A stretch of DNA of 64,000 nt from Sphingomonadales bacterium (GTDB taxonomy: Bacteria > Pseudomonadota > Alphaproteobacteria > Sphingomonadales > Sphingomonadaceae), in the NCBI GenBank assembly GCA_025362295.1, contig JANYGX010000019.1, positions 1 through 64,000 of the forward strand, written 5' to 3'. Every line of letters begins with the position of its first letter. Position 1 is the first letter of the stretch. A model generated the notes under the pieces. It did no database searches. It worked only from the letters and a program-made list of their open reading frames with translations, and was not told where the DNA came from. Position numbers and translations under genes: made by a program. Shown here piece by piece: positions 25,878 through 34,858 of this stretch.

Positions 25878-28607
25878 TTATTGCGCCGGATAGGGATTAC
25901 CCAAATTTTTCTGATACCCCCAAAGCGCACTGGCTCCGTTGAGTGATATATAAACCAGGCCTTCAACATCGGGGCTTGCCGCTATGTCAGATGGTTGGTT
26001 GAAGTTATGGTCAGGAAAGCTATTCGTGCCATCCCCGCTGATCAGATACCACGTGCCACCATGATCATCAGAACGGTAGACACCGTAGGCCTTGCTGCTG
26101 TCCGGCTGACCATAAATGTAGAGTGCATAATCCTTACCCGGCGCGCCTTTGCCGACAGCAACATTATAGGCCTTGGCAAGTGTAAGCTGCTGCCAATGGT
26201 TTCCACCATCGACTGAATGATAAAGAACACCAGCTGTATTAGGAGAGCCTGGACCAGTGGCAAGCCAGAGATCACCGCTTCGCATTGGTACGGCTGTCAA
26301 TTTGGCATTAATGAAAAAGTTTTTATACAGAAAATAAATACCTGTTCCTTGCGGAATATTCCAGTTTTTACCACCATCAACCGTTCGTATGAAACTTGAT
26401 AAAGTCACCGCATAGAATGTTTTTGGCGTTACAGGATCAGCCACTACGGCGAACTGCTTTGAAGCACTATTAAATATAAACGGGAATGCCAGGCAGTTTG
26501 CATCCTCAGTCGCCGGTGGTATCGGCTTAGGAACACAATTAAAAGGCAATGGCTTGCCATTTTCATCAAAAATCGCACCGCTCTGCCATGTAGCGGCACC
26601 ATCAAAGGAATATTGCGGTGCGAGATTATTTAAGGCAAATACGCCGTTGTTATTGCCAAAGGGCAGCCACACAAGATTATCCTGACCGGTCCAAATGGCT
26701 TCTCCCCGATGTGGAAAAACAGTGCCCCGCGCAGAAATAGCAATCTGGCCACCAACAAGATATTCTGGTGTGTTGAAAACAGACCCTGTGCTGCCATCAG
26801 GATTGATGCCATCTGACATTTGAATTGATGGAAACAGCTGCCAGTTTTGACCATAATTTACAGTATAGCCGGGGAAGTTGTTTTTGTACGGCCCGCCATG
26901 ATAGCCTAGACCAAACAGATTGGCCGGGTTGGTCACCATCACAGAAGGTGTATCCGGGATGAAGGCCACCATACCGTTGGTAACCAGATCGTTATTACCT
27001 TTTGAAGCTGTATTGATATCGTAACGCTTGGCGTTAAACAAACGAGGATTGCTGATGTAAAATGTGGCTTCGTCTTCCGCGGCCAGCACGGCTGAATTTT
27101 TATTGCCAGATGGCAACACTATATTTTGTCCGACCAACTGTTCAATGCCTCTTGATCGTTCAAACCAGTTCAGGCCGTGCGCACCACCTGTTTGTAACTT
27201 GTCATTCAGGTCAGTGTAAATCGCACCATCATTGCCATTGGAAATCCAAAGCCTGCCCTTGCCACCAGCGGTTGGAATGCTGGTATCGAATAAAAATGTT
27301 GCATGAGCAAATGGTCGCGTTTTACGTGCTGTAATCCAACTAATATTGTCGGCTGATGTGAGTGAAAGAATACCACCTAAATCAGTCCAGTGTATGCCAC
27401 CATCAAGGCTGCGTGACGCATTATAAAAAAGATCAGTCGTAAAAATGCGCAGTGAATTGTTGGGATCAATAGCCACATCCTGCGCAGCGTGTGGTGGTTG
27501 TGTGACAATCCATGCAGAGTTTTGATATTTCAGCAGCGTACCATCGTTGGATACAAGCCATAGTGTGCCTGCTTGATCTACAACCGTTTGATTGATTTTG
27601 TGATTTGAAACGTGCAGTGCTGCATTACTGTTTGCAGGCGTAATATCATTCCAGCTCACCCCGCCATCTGTGCTTTGATAAACATTTCCAAAATAATTAT
27701 TACCGCCTTTGTCGTAGTTGACAATAATGTATAGATTTTTGCTAACCGTCTGCGTACGGCCATTGATGGTCCGCTGAACGGTCGCAGCGCTGTCAAAAAG
27801 CACATTTGTAATTGCATGGCAGGCATCCGGCAGTCCAGGCCCGCTAATGGCCTGAAAAGACAAACCAGCATCAGCACTGACATATGCACCATTGATTTCT
27901 GACCCCATGTAAAGAATATTACTGTTACGGGGGTCAACTCTCAGGCGTTCTCCAGTGTCATTAGCGGCACCAAGTTCACTATCTCGAGCGTAAGGACCAT
28001 TTGAAGGAGGATTGGTACAAAATTGCGGCAATAATTTAAGCCCTGTTGAAGCAGCAAAACTTTTGCCGCTGTTCCGACTGTAATAGACATTTCCGGCACG
28101 CGGGTTGGCACCGCCGGTGATATCATCCGCTGCGGTCAATCCCATAGCCACGTATACCCGCGTTGGATCTTGTGGATCAATAGCAATAGAATCGACGCCC
28201 GCTCCATTGGGGACAGACGTTAATTGAAATGTTTGTGATGGGTCACCTGAGCTGGCAACTTTAACGCTAGGATCGAAGTTTTGAGTGGTGATCATTGGCA
28301 GCCAGGTGGCATGAATGGCATCCCAACGATAGGCCCCCCAGGTATCTGCCCGGGCATATCGGATATTGCTGTTGGCAGGGTGAATGACCATACCCCGAAT
28401 AAAGCCGCCCGCCCCTATTTTCACCGGTTGCCATGCCCACTGATTATGACGATCATAGCTGCCAAGTGACAGCTTGGGCGTGCTTGTTTTTGAGGATACG
28501 GATACAGCAGGCGCTGCTTTTGCCGCACTACCGAAAAAGGCCATAATGACTAGAATAATCATAGATACAATAGTATGCATCATGCTTGTTACATTATGGT
28601 TTTTCAT
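25878..28607 (-). CDS. secreted GH74-like beta-propeller protein
   Basis: A 909-residue secreted protein; ATG 28607 is preceded by AGGAAA and followed by a signal peptide ending near AKAAP. Many repeated BNR/Asp-box-like segments (YYSRNSGKSF, YQSTDGGVSWND, RSLDGGIHWTDLGG, RTVDGGKNWN, HSVDGGNHWQQL, RSDDHGGTWYLIS) indicate two seven-bladed propellers, as in GH74 xyloglucanases. The opening block IGAGGFIRGMVIHP..YARADTWGAYRWD matches the GH74 first-blade motif and keeps the aspartate that serves as a catalytic residue, but the usual TDIGG has become ADTWG. It could therefore have another substrate or be non-catalytic. No other glycan-degrading gene is adjacent. Confidence 0.75.
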   Translation of the reverse strand: MKNHNVTSMMHTIVSMIILVIMAFFGSAAKAAPAVSVSSKTSTPKLSLGSYDRHNQWAWQPVKIGAGGFIRGMVIHPANSNIRYARADTWGAYRWDAIHATWLPMITTQNFDPSVKVASSGDPSQTFQLTSVPNGAGVDSIAIDPQDPTRVYVAMGLTAADDITGGANPRAGNVYYSRNSGKSFAASTGLKLLPQFCTNPPSNGPYARDSELGAANDTGERLRVDPRNSNILYMGSEINGAYVSADAGLSFQAISGPGLPDACHAITNVLFDSAATVQRTINGRTQTVSKNLYIIVNYDKGGNNYFGNVYQSTDGGVSWNDITPANSNAALHVSNHKINQTVVDQAGTLWLVSNDGTLLKYQNSAWIVTQPPHAAQDVAIDPNNSLRIFTTDLFYNASRSLDGGIHWTDLGGILSLTSADNISWITARKTRPFAHATFLFDTSIPTAGGKGRLWISNGNDGAIYTDLNDKLQTGGAHGLNWFERSRGIEQLVGQNIVLPSGNKNSAVLAAEDEATFYISNPRLFNAKRYDINTASKGNNDLVTNGMVAFIPDTPSVMVTNPANLFGLGYHGGPYKNNFPGYTVNYGQNWQLFPSIQMSDGINPDGSTGSVFNTPEYLVGGQIAISARGTVFPHRGEAIWTGQDNLVWLPFGNNNGVFALNNLAPQYSFDGAATWQSGAIFDENGKPLPFNCVPKPIPPATEDANCLAFPFIFNSASKQFAVVADPVTPKTFYAVTLSSFIRTVDGGKNWNIPQGTGIYFLYKNFFINAKLTAVPMRSGDLWLATGPGSPNTAGVLYHSVDGGNHWQQLTLAKAYNVAVGKGAPGKDYALYIYGQPDSSKAYGVYRSDDHGGTWYLISGDGTNSFPDHNFNQPSDIAASPDVEGLVYISLNGASALWGYQKNLGNPYPAQ

Positions 28608-28827
28608 AAAAATTTCCTGTATTTTCAATTGGCATTTTTGATTTATGTTGGATTTATAAATTTATAATTCACTCTTTTGGCTCACCGGCCAAATTTCGAA
28701 TTTGTTGATAATTTATAATAAAATAGTTGCATAAGGAAGCTGAATGAAAGCTGAACGAGATGGTTAACGCTTGCTGTCACTGAATTGTCATGTTACCTCA
28801 AAATATGCTATTTCAAGGGAGGTTACT

Positions 28828-30618
28828 ATGAAGTTTGGACTATGCGTGACCACGGCTCTTTGCCTTTTTTCGCTGCCTGTACTGGCGGCACCTGTTACTC
28901 AAGCCGATGCAGAAAAATTTGTCGCCAGCGCTGAAAAAGAACTCGCTGGATTTAACGATTATGCCCAGAAAACAAGCTGGGTGAACGACACGTTCATCAC
29001 CGATGATACGGATTGGCTGGCCTCGAAGGTTGCTGCCGAGGGCACCTTGATGGGCGTGCGCATGGCCAAGGAGGCTGCAAAATTTGATGGTCTGAATTTA
29101 CCACCGGTTTTGAGGCGTAAACTGACAATTTTAAAGGTTGGCCTCACATTGGCTGCCCCCTCCCGCGCGGGGGCTGCTGAAGAGCTTGCCGATATATCAA
29201 CCCGCATGGGCTCCATCTACGGCAAGGGCAAGGCCACGCTTGATGGCAAGGTGCTGGCTGGCAATGACATCGAAGATAAGATGCGCACAGTGCGTGACCC
29301 CAAACAGCTGACTGAGATGTGGCAAAGTTGGCATACCAATGTTGGCAGGCCAATGAAAACAGATTATGCCCGTATGGTGACCATCGCAAACGAAGGCGCG
29401 CGCGAGCTTGGCTTCAAGGATACAGGGGCCATGTGGCGCTCGAATTATGATATGGACCCCGATGCGTTTGCTGCTGAAATTGATCGGCTCTGGGCACAAG
29501 TCAACCCGCTCTACAAGCAGTTGCACTGTTACATGCGCGGTCGGCTTAACGCAAAATATGGTGATGCCGTACAAGCCAAAACAGGCCCCATACGTGCAGA
29601 CCTGCTTGGCAATATGTGGGCGCAGGAATGGGGTGGCCTAAAAGATATTGGCATTCAGGGTGAAAGTGGCCGTGGCTATGATTTAACATCGCTACTTAAA
29701 GATAAAAATTATGATGCATTGAAAATGGTGAAAACCGGTGAAGGTTTTTTCACATCGCTTGGTTTCAAGCCATTACCAGAGACTTTCTGGCAGCGCTCAC
29801 AGTTTACAAAGCCTGCTGACCGCGAAGTGGTCTGTCACGCTTCGGCATGGGATTTAGATAACAAGGACGATTTGCGCATTAAAATGTGCATCAAGGTGAA
29901 TGACACGGATTTCGTGACGATCCACCATGAGCTTGGGCATAATTTTTATCAGCGCGCCTACAAAGCGCAAGACAATCTTCATCTAAGCGGAGCCAACGAT
30001 GGTTTTCATGAAGCCATTGGCGATATGATAGCGCTTTCTGTTACCCCGGATTATCTGGTGAAAATTGGCTTGCTCGATAAAGTGCCTTCAACCAAAAATG
30101 ATACCGGTTTGCTGATGGCGCAGGCACTGGACAAAATTGCCTTTCTGCCTTTTGGTTTGTTGGTCGATAAATGGCGCTGGCAGGTTTTTTCCGGCACTGT
30201 TGCGCCTGAAAACTATAATGATGCATGGTGGAAACTGCGTTTGCAATATCAGGGTATCGTGCCGCCAGTTGCGCGCAACGCGCTTGATTTTGATCCTGGT
30301 GCCAAAAACCATGTGGCCACATCTGTACCATATATGAGATATTTTCTGGCTCGTATTTTACAGTTTCAGTTTCAGCAAGCCGCGTGCAAGGCGGCAGGAT
30401 GGAAAGGCCCGCTGTATCAATGCTCGATTTACGGCAACAAGGCCGTGGGTGCCAAGCTCAATGCCATGCTAGAAATGGGTGCCAGCAAACCGTGGCCGGA
30501 TGCACTGGAAACATTTACTGGTTCACGGAAAATGGATGGCTCTGCAATCATCGCTTATTTTCAACCATTGATGACCTATCTGAAAGAGCAGAATCAGGGT
30601 CAAACATGTGGCTGGTGA
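28828..30618 (+). CDS. M2 family (ACE-like) dipeptidyl carboxypeptidase
   Basis: A 596-residue secreted zinc peptidase related to angiotensin-converting enzyme. ATG 28828 has AAGGGAGG upstream and starts a signal peptide cleaved near PVLAAP; an in-frame upstream extension lacks these features. The zinc motif is His367-Glu368-x-x-His371 in TIHHELGHNFYQ, and the downstream GANDGFHEAIGDM supplies the third ligand glutamate. RMGSIYGKGK and YMRYFLARILQFQFQ are typical. Bacterial M2 enzymes remove C-terminal dipeptides. The last 11 bases overlap the CitE-like gene. Confidence 0.94.
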   Translation: MKFGLCVTTALCLFSLPVLAAPVTQADAEKFVASAEKELAGFNDYAQKTSWVNDTFITDDTDWLASKVAAEGTLMGVRMAKEAAKFDGLNLPPVLRRKLTILKVGLTLAAPSRAGAAEELADISTRMGSIYGKGKATLDGKVLAGNDIEDKMRTVRDPKQLTEMWQSWHTNVGRPMKTDYARMVTIANEGARELGFKDTGAMWRSNYDMDPDAFAAEIDRLWAQVNPLYKQLHCYMRGRLNAKYGDAVQAKTGPIRADLLGNMWAQEWGGLKDIGIQGESGRGYDLTSLLKDKNYDALKMVKTGEGFFTSLGFKPLPETFWQRSQFTKPADREVVCHASAWDLDNKDDLRIKMCIKVNDTDFVTIHHELGHNFYQRAYKAQDNLHLSGANDGFHEAIGDMIALSVTPDYLVKIGLLDKVPSTKNDTGLLMAQALDKIAFLPFGLLVDKWRWQVFSGTVAPENYNDAWWKLRLQYQGIVPPVARNALDFDPGAKNHVATSVPYMRYFLARILQFQFQQAACKAAGWKGPLYQCSIYGNKAVGAKLNAMLEMGASKPWPDALETFTGSRKMDGSAIIAYFQPLMTYLKEQNQGQTCGW

Positions 30619-31492
30619 AGCGATCATAAAGCCGCTTCGTTCAGCTCTCTTCATGCCAGCTTCCAATGCCCGCGCGCTTGAAAAATCGCGCGGGTTAGAG
30701 GCTGACGCTTATATTTTTGATCTTGAAGACTCGGTAGCGCCTGATGCCAAGGCTATGGCACGTTTTCAGGCGTGTGATGCAATCCGATATAACTATGGCA
30801 GAGCCATCAAAGTCATTCGCATTAACGGCGTCGATAGCCCATGGTTTAAAGATGATGTGGCGGTAGTTGCAGCAACACGCGCCGATGCTGTGCTGCTGCC
30901 CAAAACCAACGGTGCTGGTGATGTTGCCCATCTGGTCCGCGCACTGGCAAGCCATGGTGCGGATGAACACACAAAAATCTGGTGCATGATTGAGACGCCT
31001 CTGGCAGTGATGAGGGTCGATGCCATTGCCGAGGCTCATGCGAGTGTCACATGCCTAGTGATGGGGACAGCCGACCTCGCCAAAGATCTCCGTTGTCATT
31101 CAGGTTTAGATCGCACCCCCTTGCTCTATAGCCTAGAGCGGGTGATCCTCTCGGCTCGCGCCGTGGGCCTTGATGTTCTTGATGGTGTTTACCCCTCGCT
31201 GGACGATCAAGCCGGGTTTGAGCAATTATGCCACCATGGCCGCATGCTCGGCTTTGACGGCAAAACCCTTGTTCATCCAAGCCAAATAACGGCTGCAAAC
31301 CACATATTCAGCCCGTCTTTGATGGAAATCGCACAGGCAAACCAGATAATCGGTGCTTATAAAGCCGCCTTAACCGACAGCAAGGCTATTGCAGTGCACA
31401 ATGGCCAAATGATCGAATTGCTTCATGTGAAAGCTGCCGAGAGGCTTCTAGCACTTGGCAAAGCTTGTGGCCTGAATAGCTCACAGCATTAA
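30608..31492 (+). CDS. CitE-like CoA-ester lyase (HpcH/HpaI aldolase family)
   Basis: A 294-residue TIM-barrel protein with the CitE signature: RSALFMPASNARALEKSRGL, then DAYIFDLEDSVAPDAK with the metal-binding region, IWCMIETPLAVMRVDAIA with the second metal-ligand glutamate, and LVMGTADLAKDLR. Stand-alone family members act on malyl-, citramalyl- or related CoA esters; no citrate-lyase partner genes are nearby, so the exact substrate is open. It starts with GTG at 30608, overlapping the M2 gene by 11 bases, which suggests co-transcription despite unrelated function. Confidence 0.88.
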   Translation: MAGEAIIKPLRSALFMPASNARALEKSRGLEADAYIFDLEDSVAPDAKAMARFQACDAIRYNYGRAIKVIRINGVDSPWFKDDVAVVAATRADAVLLPKTNGAGDVAHLVRALASHGADEHTKIWCMIETPLAVMRVDAIAEAHASVTCLVMGTADLAKDLRCHSGLDRTPLLYSLERVILSARAVGLDVLDGVYPSLDDQAGFEQLCHHGRMLGFDGKTLVHPSQITAANHIFSPSLMEIAQANQIIGAYKAALTDSKAIAVHNGQMIELLHVKAAERLLALGKACGLNSSQH

Positions 31493-31530
31493 CTATACAC
31501 CAACTTTACTGTATTTTTAGCGTAAAACCC

Positions 31531-31689
31531 TTGACTCTTTAGTCTTTCCAATCAAATGCTACTCTACTGACCACACTACCCCCCTCTTCATGCTGCTCCA
31601 AAAGCGGCGTTTCTGACGAGCTGGATACGCGGTCTACGGATCGGGGCATGGTGCCTTCATCCACTCAGAACGTTGCGATAGGAGCTAAT
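31531..31689 (+). promoter_or_regulatory. putative promoter and long 5' leader of cspA
   Basis: A TTGACT hexamer at 31531-31536 lies about 150 bases before the cspA start, but no convincing -10 box at the right spacing was found. Cold-shock genes often have long structured leaders that change fold with temperature, and the 190-bp gap before cspA contains no other gene. The leader assignment is inference. Confidence 0.3.
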
Positions 31690-31893
31690 ATGTCATCAGG
31701 TACCGTAAAGTGGTTTAACGCCACCAAGGGTTTCGGATTTATTCAACCAGGCGATGGTGGTAAAGATGTGTTTGTACACATCAGTGCTGTCGAGAAAGCT
31801 GGCCTTAAAGGTCTGCGTGAAGGTCAAGCCGTGTCATTTGACATTTTGACTGAGCGCGGCAAGCAAGCCGCTGGCAATCTCAAGCTGGCCTAA
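31690..31893 (+). CDS. CspA-family cold-shock protein
   Basis: A 67-residue OB-fold RNA chaperone. Both RNA-binding motifs are present: GFGFI (RNP1-like, in [15 protein letters not shown]) and VFVHI (RNP2). The start [17 protein letters not shown] is nearly invariant in the family. ATG 31690 follows AGGAG; an upstream in-frame ATG at 31648 is rejected as leader. Cold-shock proteins bind single-stranded RNA and DNA and melt secondary structure. A strong intrinsic terminator follows at 31908, so the gene is monocistronic. Confidence 0.96.
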   Translation: MSSGTVKWFNATKGFGFIQPGDGGKDVFVHISAVEKAGLKGLREGQAVSFDILTERGKQAAGNLKLA

Positions 31894-31907
31894 ATTTTAT
31901 AGATAAG

Positions 31908-31950
31908 AAAAAACGGTGGTTGTCCTTTAAGGTCACCCACCGTTTTTTTA
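31908..31950 (+). terminator. intrinsic terminator of cspA
   Basis: AAAAAACGGTGG and CCACCGTTTTTTT form a GC-capped stem with an A-tract before it and seven T's in and after the right arm. The spacing of about 14 bases after the cspA stop and the T-tract make this a classical rho-independent terminator. Confidence 0.9.
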
Positions 31951-31984
31951 TGTGTGCGTTTTTATGGTGATCCGGTGTAAGCCT

Positions 31985-32407
31985 ATGCAAGTGTCATGTC
32001 TTTCAATCATTTTAATGTTGTTCACTTCCCATATCAGTCTCGCAACCACGCTCACGATACACGTGCGCGGTGTGAGAAGCTCCGAAGGCGATATGCGTGT
32101 TTCTTTGTGTGATTCAGAGGCACGCTACAAAAAAGATGATTGCGCGCGTGATAGTGTCATACCAGCCGTGAAAGGCACTACCACCATAAAATTTGATGAT
32201 GTGCCGCCAGGACGTTATGCTTTTACAGTATTACATGACAAAAACAGGAATGGAAAAATGGATTCCAACTTCCTGAATATTCCGAGGGAAGGTTTTGCAT
32301 TTTCGAATAATATCAAACCTGCTTTTTCTGAACCTGCGTTCAACAAAGTCGCCTTTAACGTTTCAAACATAAATATCACGCAAGATGTTGATTTAATTTT
32401 TTATTAA
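31985..32407 (+). CDS. DUF2141 secreted protein
   Basis: A 140-residue exported protein with a signal peptide (MQVSCLSIILMLFTSHISLA) and an all-beta DUF2141 domain. The family pattern LTIHVRGVRSSEGDMRVSLC, then FDDVPPGRYAFTVLHDKNRNGKMDSN (shown as FDDVPPGRYAFTVLHD plus KNRNGKMDSN), is clear, and the DxNxxGKxD stretch looks calcium-binding-like. Function is unknown. The open frame extends upstream to 31952 within the cspA terminator, so ATG 31985 is preferred, though its ribosome-binding site is weak; ATG 31967-type alternatives are possible. Confidence 0.82.
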   Translation: MQVSCLSIILMLFTSHISLATTLTIHVRGVRSSEGDMRVSLCDSEARYKKDDCARDSVIPAVKGTTTIKFDDVPPGRYAFTVLHDKNRNGKMDSNFLNIPREGFAFSNNIKPAFSEPAFNKVAFNVSNINITQDVDLIFY

Positions 32408-32516
32408 TATTTGATACTCGTCAAGCTAACCGTAATATTTGCTGTTTGCTTAAAGCTATGCTAAACGCCTCTTAATAGCGATTAATTTTAGATCGCTCTG
32501 TAATCAGGCGATTATC

Positions 32517-33635
32517 ATGCCGGTAGATATGAATTTTGACGCAACCCTCGCGTCCGATGATCTTAATGATCATCCTCATTTGTTGGTGAAAACCGATACA
32601 CATGCCGAAGCAAACACTGGCAGATACAGAGATACAAGTCATAAATCAGGTCGTCGCCATGACAGACTTTATGCTGCCATTGATCTCGGTACCAACAATT
32701 GTCGTTTGCTTATTGCAGAACCGCACCGCGATCACTTCCGCGTTGTTGATGCATTTTCGCGCATTGTGCGCTTGGGTGAAGGATTGTCTGCGCACGGCGT
32801 CCTTTCTGATGCAGCGCAAGACCGCGCTATTGCTGCACTGAGTATTTGCGCCGACAAATTGCGCAAGCGCGATGTTCGATTGGCACGCCATGTGGCAACC
32901 CAAGCGTGTCGTCAGGCAAAAAATTGTCAGGACTTTGTAACACGAACCTTTGACGTGACTGGCCTTCATCTTGATGTGATAACACCGTCCGAAGAAGCAC
33001 GGCTTGCCGTTCTTGGTTGCCAAGGCCTGCTTGACCCTACAATGCCCCATGCACTCATTTTTGATATTGGAGGCGGCAGCACGGAACTGGTTCTGGTGCG
33101 CCACAATAACAAAAAAAATATTGATATATTGGGCTGGATATCTATTCCACTTGGTGTCGTTTCCCTTGCTGAAATTCACGGTGGCCGGGAAGTTAGTCCG
33201 GTTGCCTATGCCGCGATGATGCATGATGTCAGCCATCACCTCGAGCGTTTTACTGTGCTTGGCACAGTAGACCATGCAACGCTGCAAGTTCTTGGCACAT
33301 CTGGCACAGTAACGACACTTGCAAGTTTGCATTTAGGCCTCGATCATTACGAGCGCTCAAAAGTTGATGGTTGCATCGTGCCGACAAGCGTGATGTCCGC
33401 ACTGGCACAATCCCTCATGCTATCAAGTTATGAGGAACGCGTGGCACAAGGGTGTGTTGGTCGTGAGCGTGCTGATCTGGTGATTGCAGGATGCGCTATT
33501 CTGGAAGCTATTATTGCCACACTCAATAACACACCTGCGACAGCCAACATTCAGGTTGCCGATCGCGGCATTCGGGAGGGCGTGTTGCGCACTCTTATCC
33601 AGCGCGACAAAGGTAAAGACTGGGGCAAAAACTAG
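32517..33635 (+). CDS. ppx: Ppx/GppA-family exopolyphosphatase/phosphatase
   Basis: A 372-residue member of the actin-fold ASKHA superfamily that removes terminal phosphate from polyphosphate or pppGpp. The phosphate-binding loops YAAIDLGTNNCRLLIAE and LIFDIGGGSTELVLV, plus the VLGTSGTVTTLA segment, are intact, as is the catalytic glutamate region TPSEEARLA. About 45 residues of hydrophilic N-terminal extension precede the domain. The single-domain length resembles the short alphaproteobacterial type without the C-terminal HD domain. Its stop overlaps the rlmE start by one base, a linkage seen in other alphaproteobacteria. Confidence 0.9.
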   Translation: MPVDMNFDATLASDDLNDHPHLLVKTDTHAEANTGRYRDTSHKSGRRHDRLYAAIDLGTNNCRLLIAEPHRDHFRVVDAFSRIVRLGEGLSAHGVLSDAAQDRAIAALSICADKLRKRDVRLARHVATQACRQAKNCQDFVTRTFDVTGLHLDVITPSEEARLAVLGCQGLLDPTMPHALIFDIGGGSTELVLVRHNNKKNIDILGWISIPLGVVSLAEIHGGREVSPVAYAAMMHDVSHHLERFTVLGTVDHATLQVLGTSGTVTTLASLHLGLDHYERSKVDGCIVPTSVMSALAQSLMLSSYEERVAQGCVGRERADLVIAGCAILEAIIATLNNTPATANIQVADRGIREGVLRTLIQRDKGKDWGKN

Positions 33636-34345
33636 TGGCCGGATCATCATCAAGTGGCCCATCTTCAGGTGGCACATCCAGAGGTGGCAAAGTAAAGGTG
33701 AAATCTGCACGCCGCCAAACGCCATCGAGCACACGTTGGCTGTCTCGCCATTTGAACGACCCATATGTGGCTGCGGCCAAAGCGCAAGGCTACAGGGCTC
33801 GCTCTGCTTTTAAATTAAAAGAACTGGATGAAAAATTTGGAATTCTGAAAGGTGCAAAAGCTGTTATTGATCTTGGTGCAGCACCTGGCGGTTGGAGCCA
33901 GATTGTACGCGAAGTGAATCCAAACTCTAAAATTGTTGGTATAGATTTGCTGGCTATTGAGCCAATGGCTGGCGTTACATTTTTGCAGCATGATTTTTTG
34001 GACCCGGACATTCAGATGAAGCTTTCTGAAATTCTTGGCAGCCGCGCTGATGTGGTGCTATCAGACATGGCTGCAAACACTGTCGGCCATAAACAGACCG
34101 ACCATTTGCGCACCATGGGTTTATGCGAAGTGGCGCTTCAATTTGCAGAAACCGTGTTAAAAATCGATGGCATTTTTGTGGCTAAAGTTTTTGCCGGTGG
34201 TGCCGACCCTGAGCTACTCAAACGCATGAAACAACTGTTCAAAACAGTTAAACATGCAAAGCCTGCTGCAAGCCGGAAGGAATCATCAGAATGGTATGTG
34301 GTGGCCAAAGGCTTCAGAGGCTATGAAGACGTTCAAATCGCCTAG
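33635..34345 (+). CDS. rlmE: 23S rRNA (U2552) 2'-O-ribose methyltransferase
   Basis: A 236-residue FtsJ/RrmJ-family enzyme that methylates U2552 in the ribosomal A-loop, a late step in 50S assembly. After a Ser/Gly-rich extension of about 30 residues comes the domain: YVAAAKAQGYRARSAFKLKE (with a catalytic Lys), the SAM-binding VIDLGAAPGGWSQ, the catalytic Asp in VLSDMAANTVGH, and a Lys in VAKVFAGG. It starts with GTG overlapping the ppx stop, so it is coupled to ppx. The 3' end overlaps the convergent iron-sulfur gene by four bases. Confidence 0.95.
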   Translation: MAGSSSSGPSSGGTSRGGKVKVKSARRQTPSSTRWLSRHLNDPYVAAAKAQGYRARSAFKLKELDEKFGILKGAKAVIDLGAAPGGWSQIVREVNPNSKIVGIDLLAIEPMAGVTFLQHDFLDPDIQMKLSEILGSRADVVLSDMAANTVGHKQTDHLRTMGLCEVALQFAETVLKIDGIFVAKVFAGGADPELLKRMKQLFKTVKHAKPAASRKESSEWYVVAKGFRGYEDVQIA

Positions 34346-34809
34346 CCATTTACAGATTTATGATGTGCCCCGGCGGCTTCCACGATTGCTTTTTTAATAC
34401 GAGGATATGTGCCACAACGACAGAGGTTTGTAATACCGTCAGCCACATCTTTTTCAGTCGGGTTGCTGTTTGCAGATATCAACGCGGCCGCAGCCATGAT
34501 CATGCCAGATTGGCAATAGCCACATTGAGGCACCTGATGTTTGATCCAGGCTTGCTGTACAGGGTGCTTGCGGTCTGGGGAAAGGCCTTCAATCGTTGTG
34601 ATAATGGAGCCTTCCAGAGTGCCAATTTGAACCTGGCACGATCTAACAGCCTGCCCGTCCACGTGCACGGTACAAGCACCGCATAAACCAACACCACAGC
34701 CAAATTTTGTGCCGGTTAAATTAGCCACATCTCGAAGTACCCATAAAAGTGGTGTTTCGTTTGGCACATCAAACCCAATGGGCTTTCCATTTAAAGTAAT
34801 TTTGGTCAT
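34342..34809 (-). CDS. xanthine-oxidase-family 2Fe-2S subunit, orphan
   Basis: A 155-residue protein with two 2Fe-2S sites. The plant-ferredoxin-type cluster is bound by Cys38, Cys43, Cys46 and Cys58 (FGCGVGLCGACTVHVDG), and the second by Cys96, Cys99, Cys130 and Cys132 (QCGYCQSGM and NLCRCGTYPRI). This is the small subunit of molybdenum hydroxylases such as isoquinoline 1-oxidoreductase or aldehyde dehydrogenase, passing electrons from the molybdenum centre. No large molybdopterin-binding subunit gene is adjacent on either side, so its partner must be elsewhere or lost. Confidence 0.9.
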   Translation of the reverse strand: MTKITLNGKPIGFDVPNETPLLWVLRDVANLTGTKFGCGVGLCGACTVHVDGQAVRSCQVQIGTLEGSIITTIEGLSPDRKHPVQQAWIKHQVPQCGYCQSGMIMAAAALISANSNPTEKDVADGITNLCRCGTYPRIKKAIVEAAGAHHKSVNG

Positions 34810-34858
34810 GAATGTCTCCTCTATGCGCTTAAATTATAAATAGCTTGGAGTGAGAACG

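Noticed and set aside
31648-31689. N-terminal extension of the cold-shock protein from ATG 31648
   Set aside because: Cold-shock proteins start at [11 protein letters not shown] 31690 has the AGGAG site.
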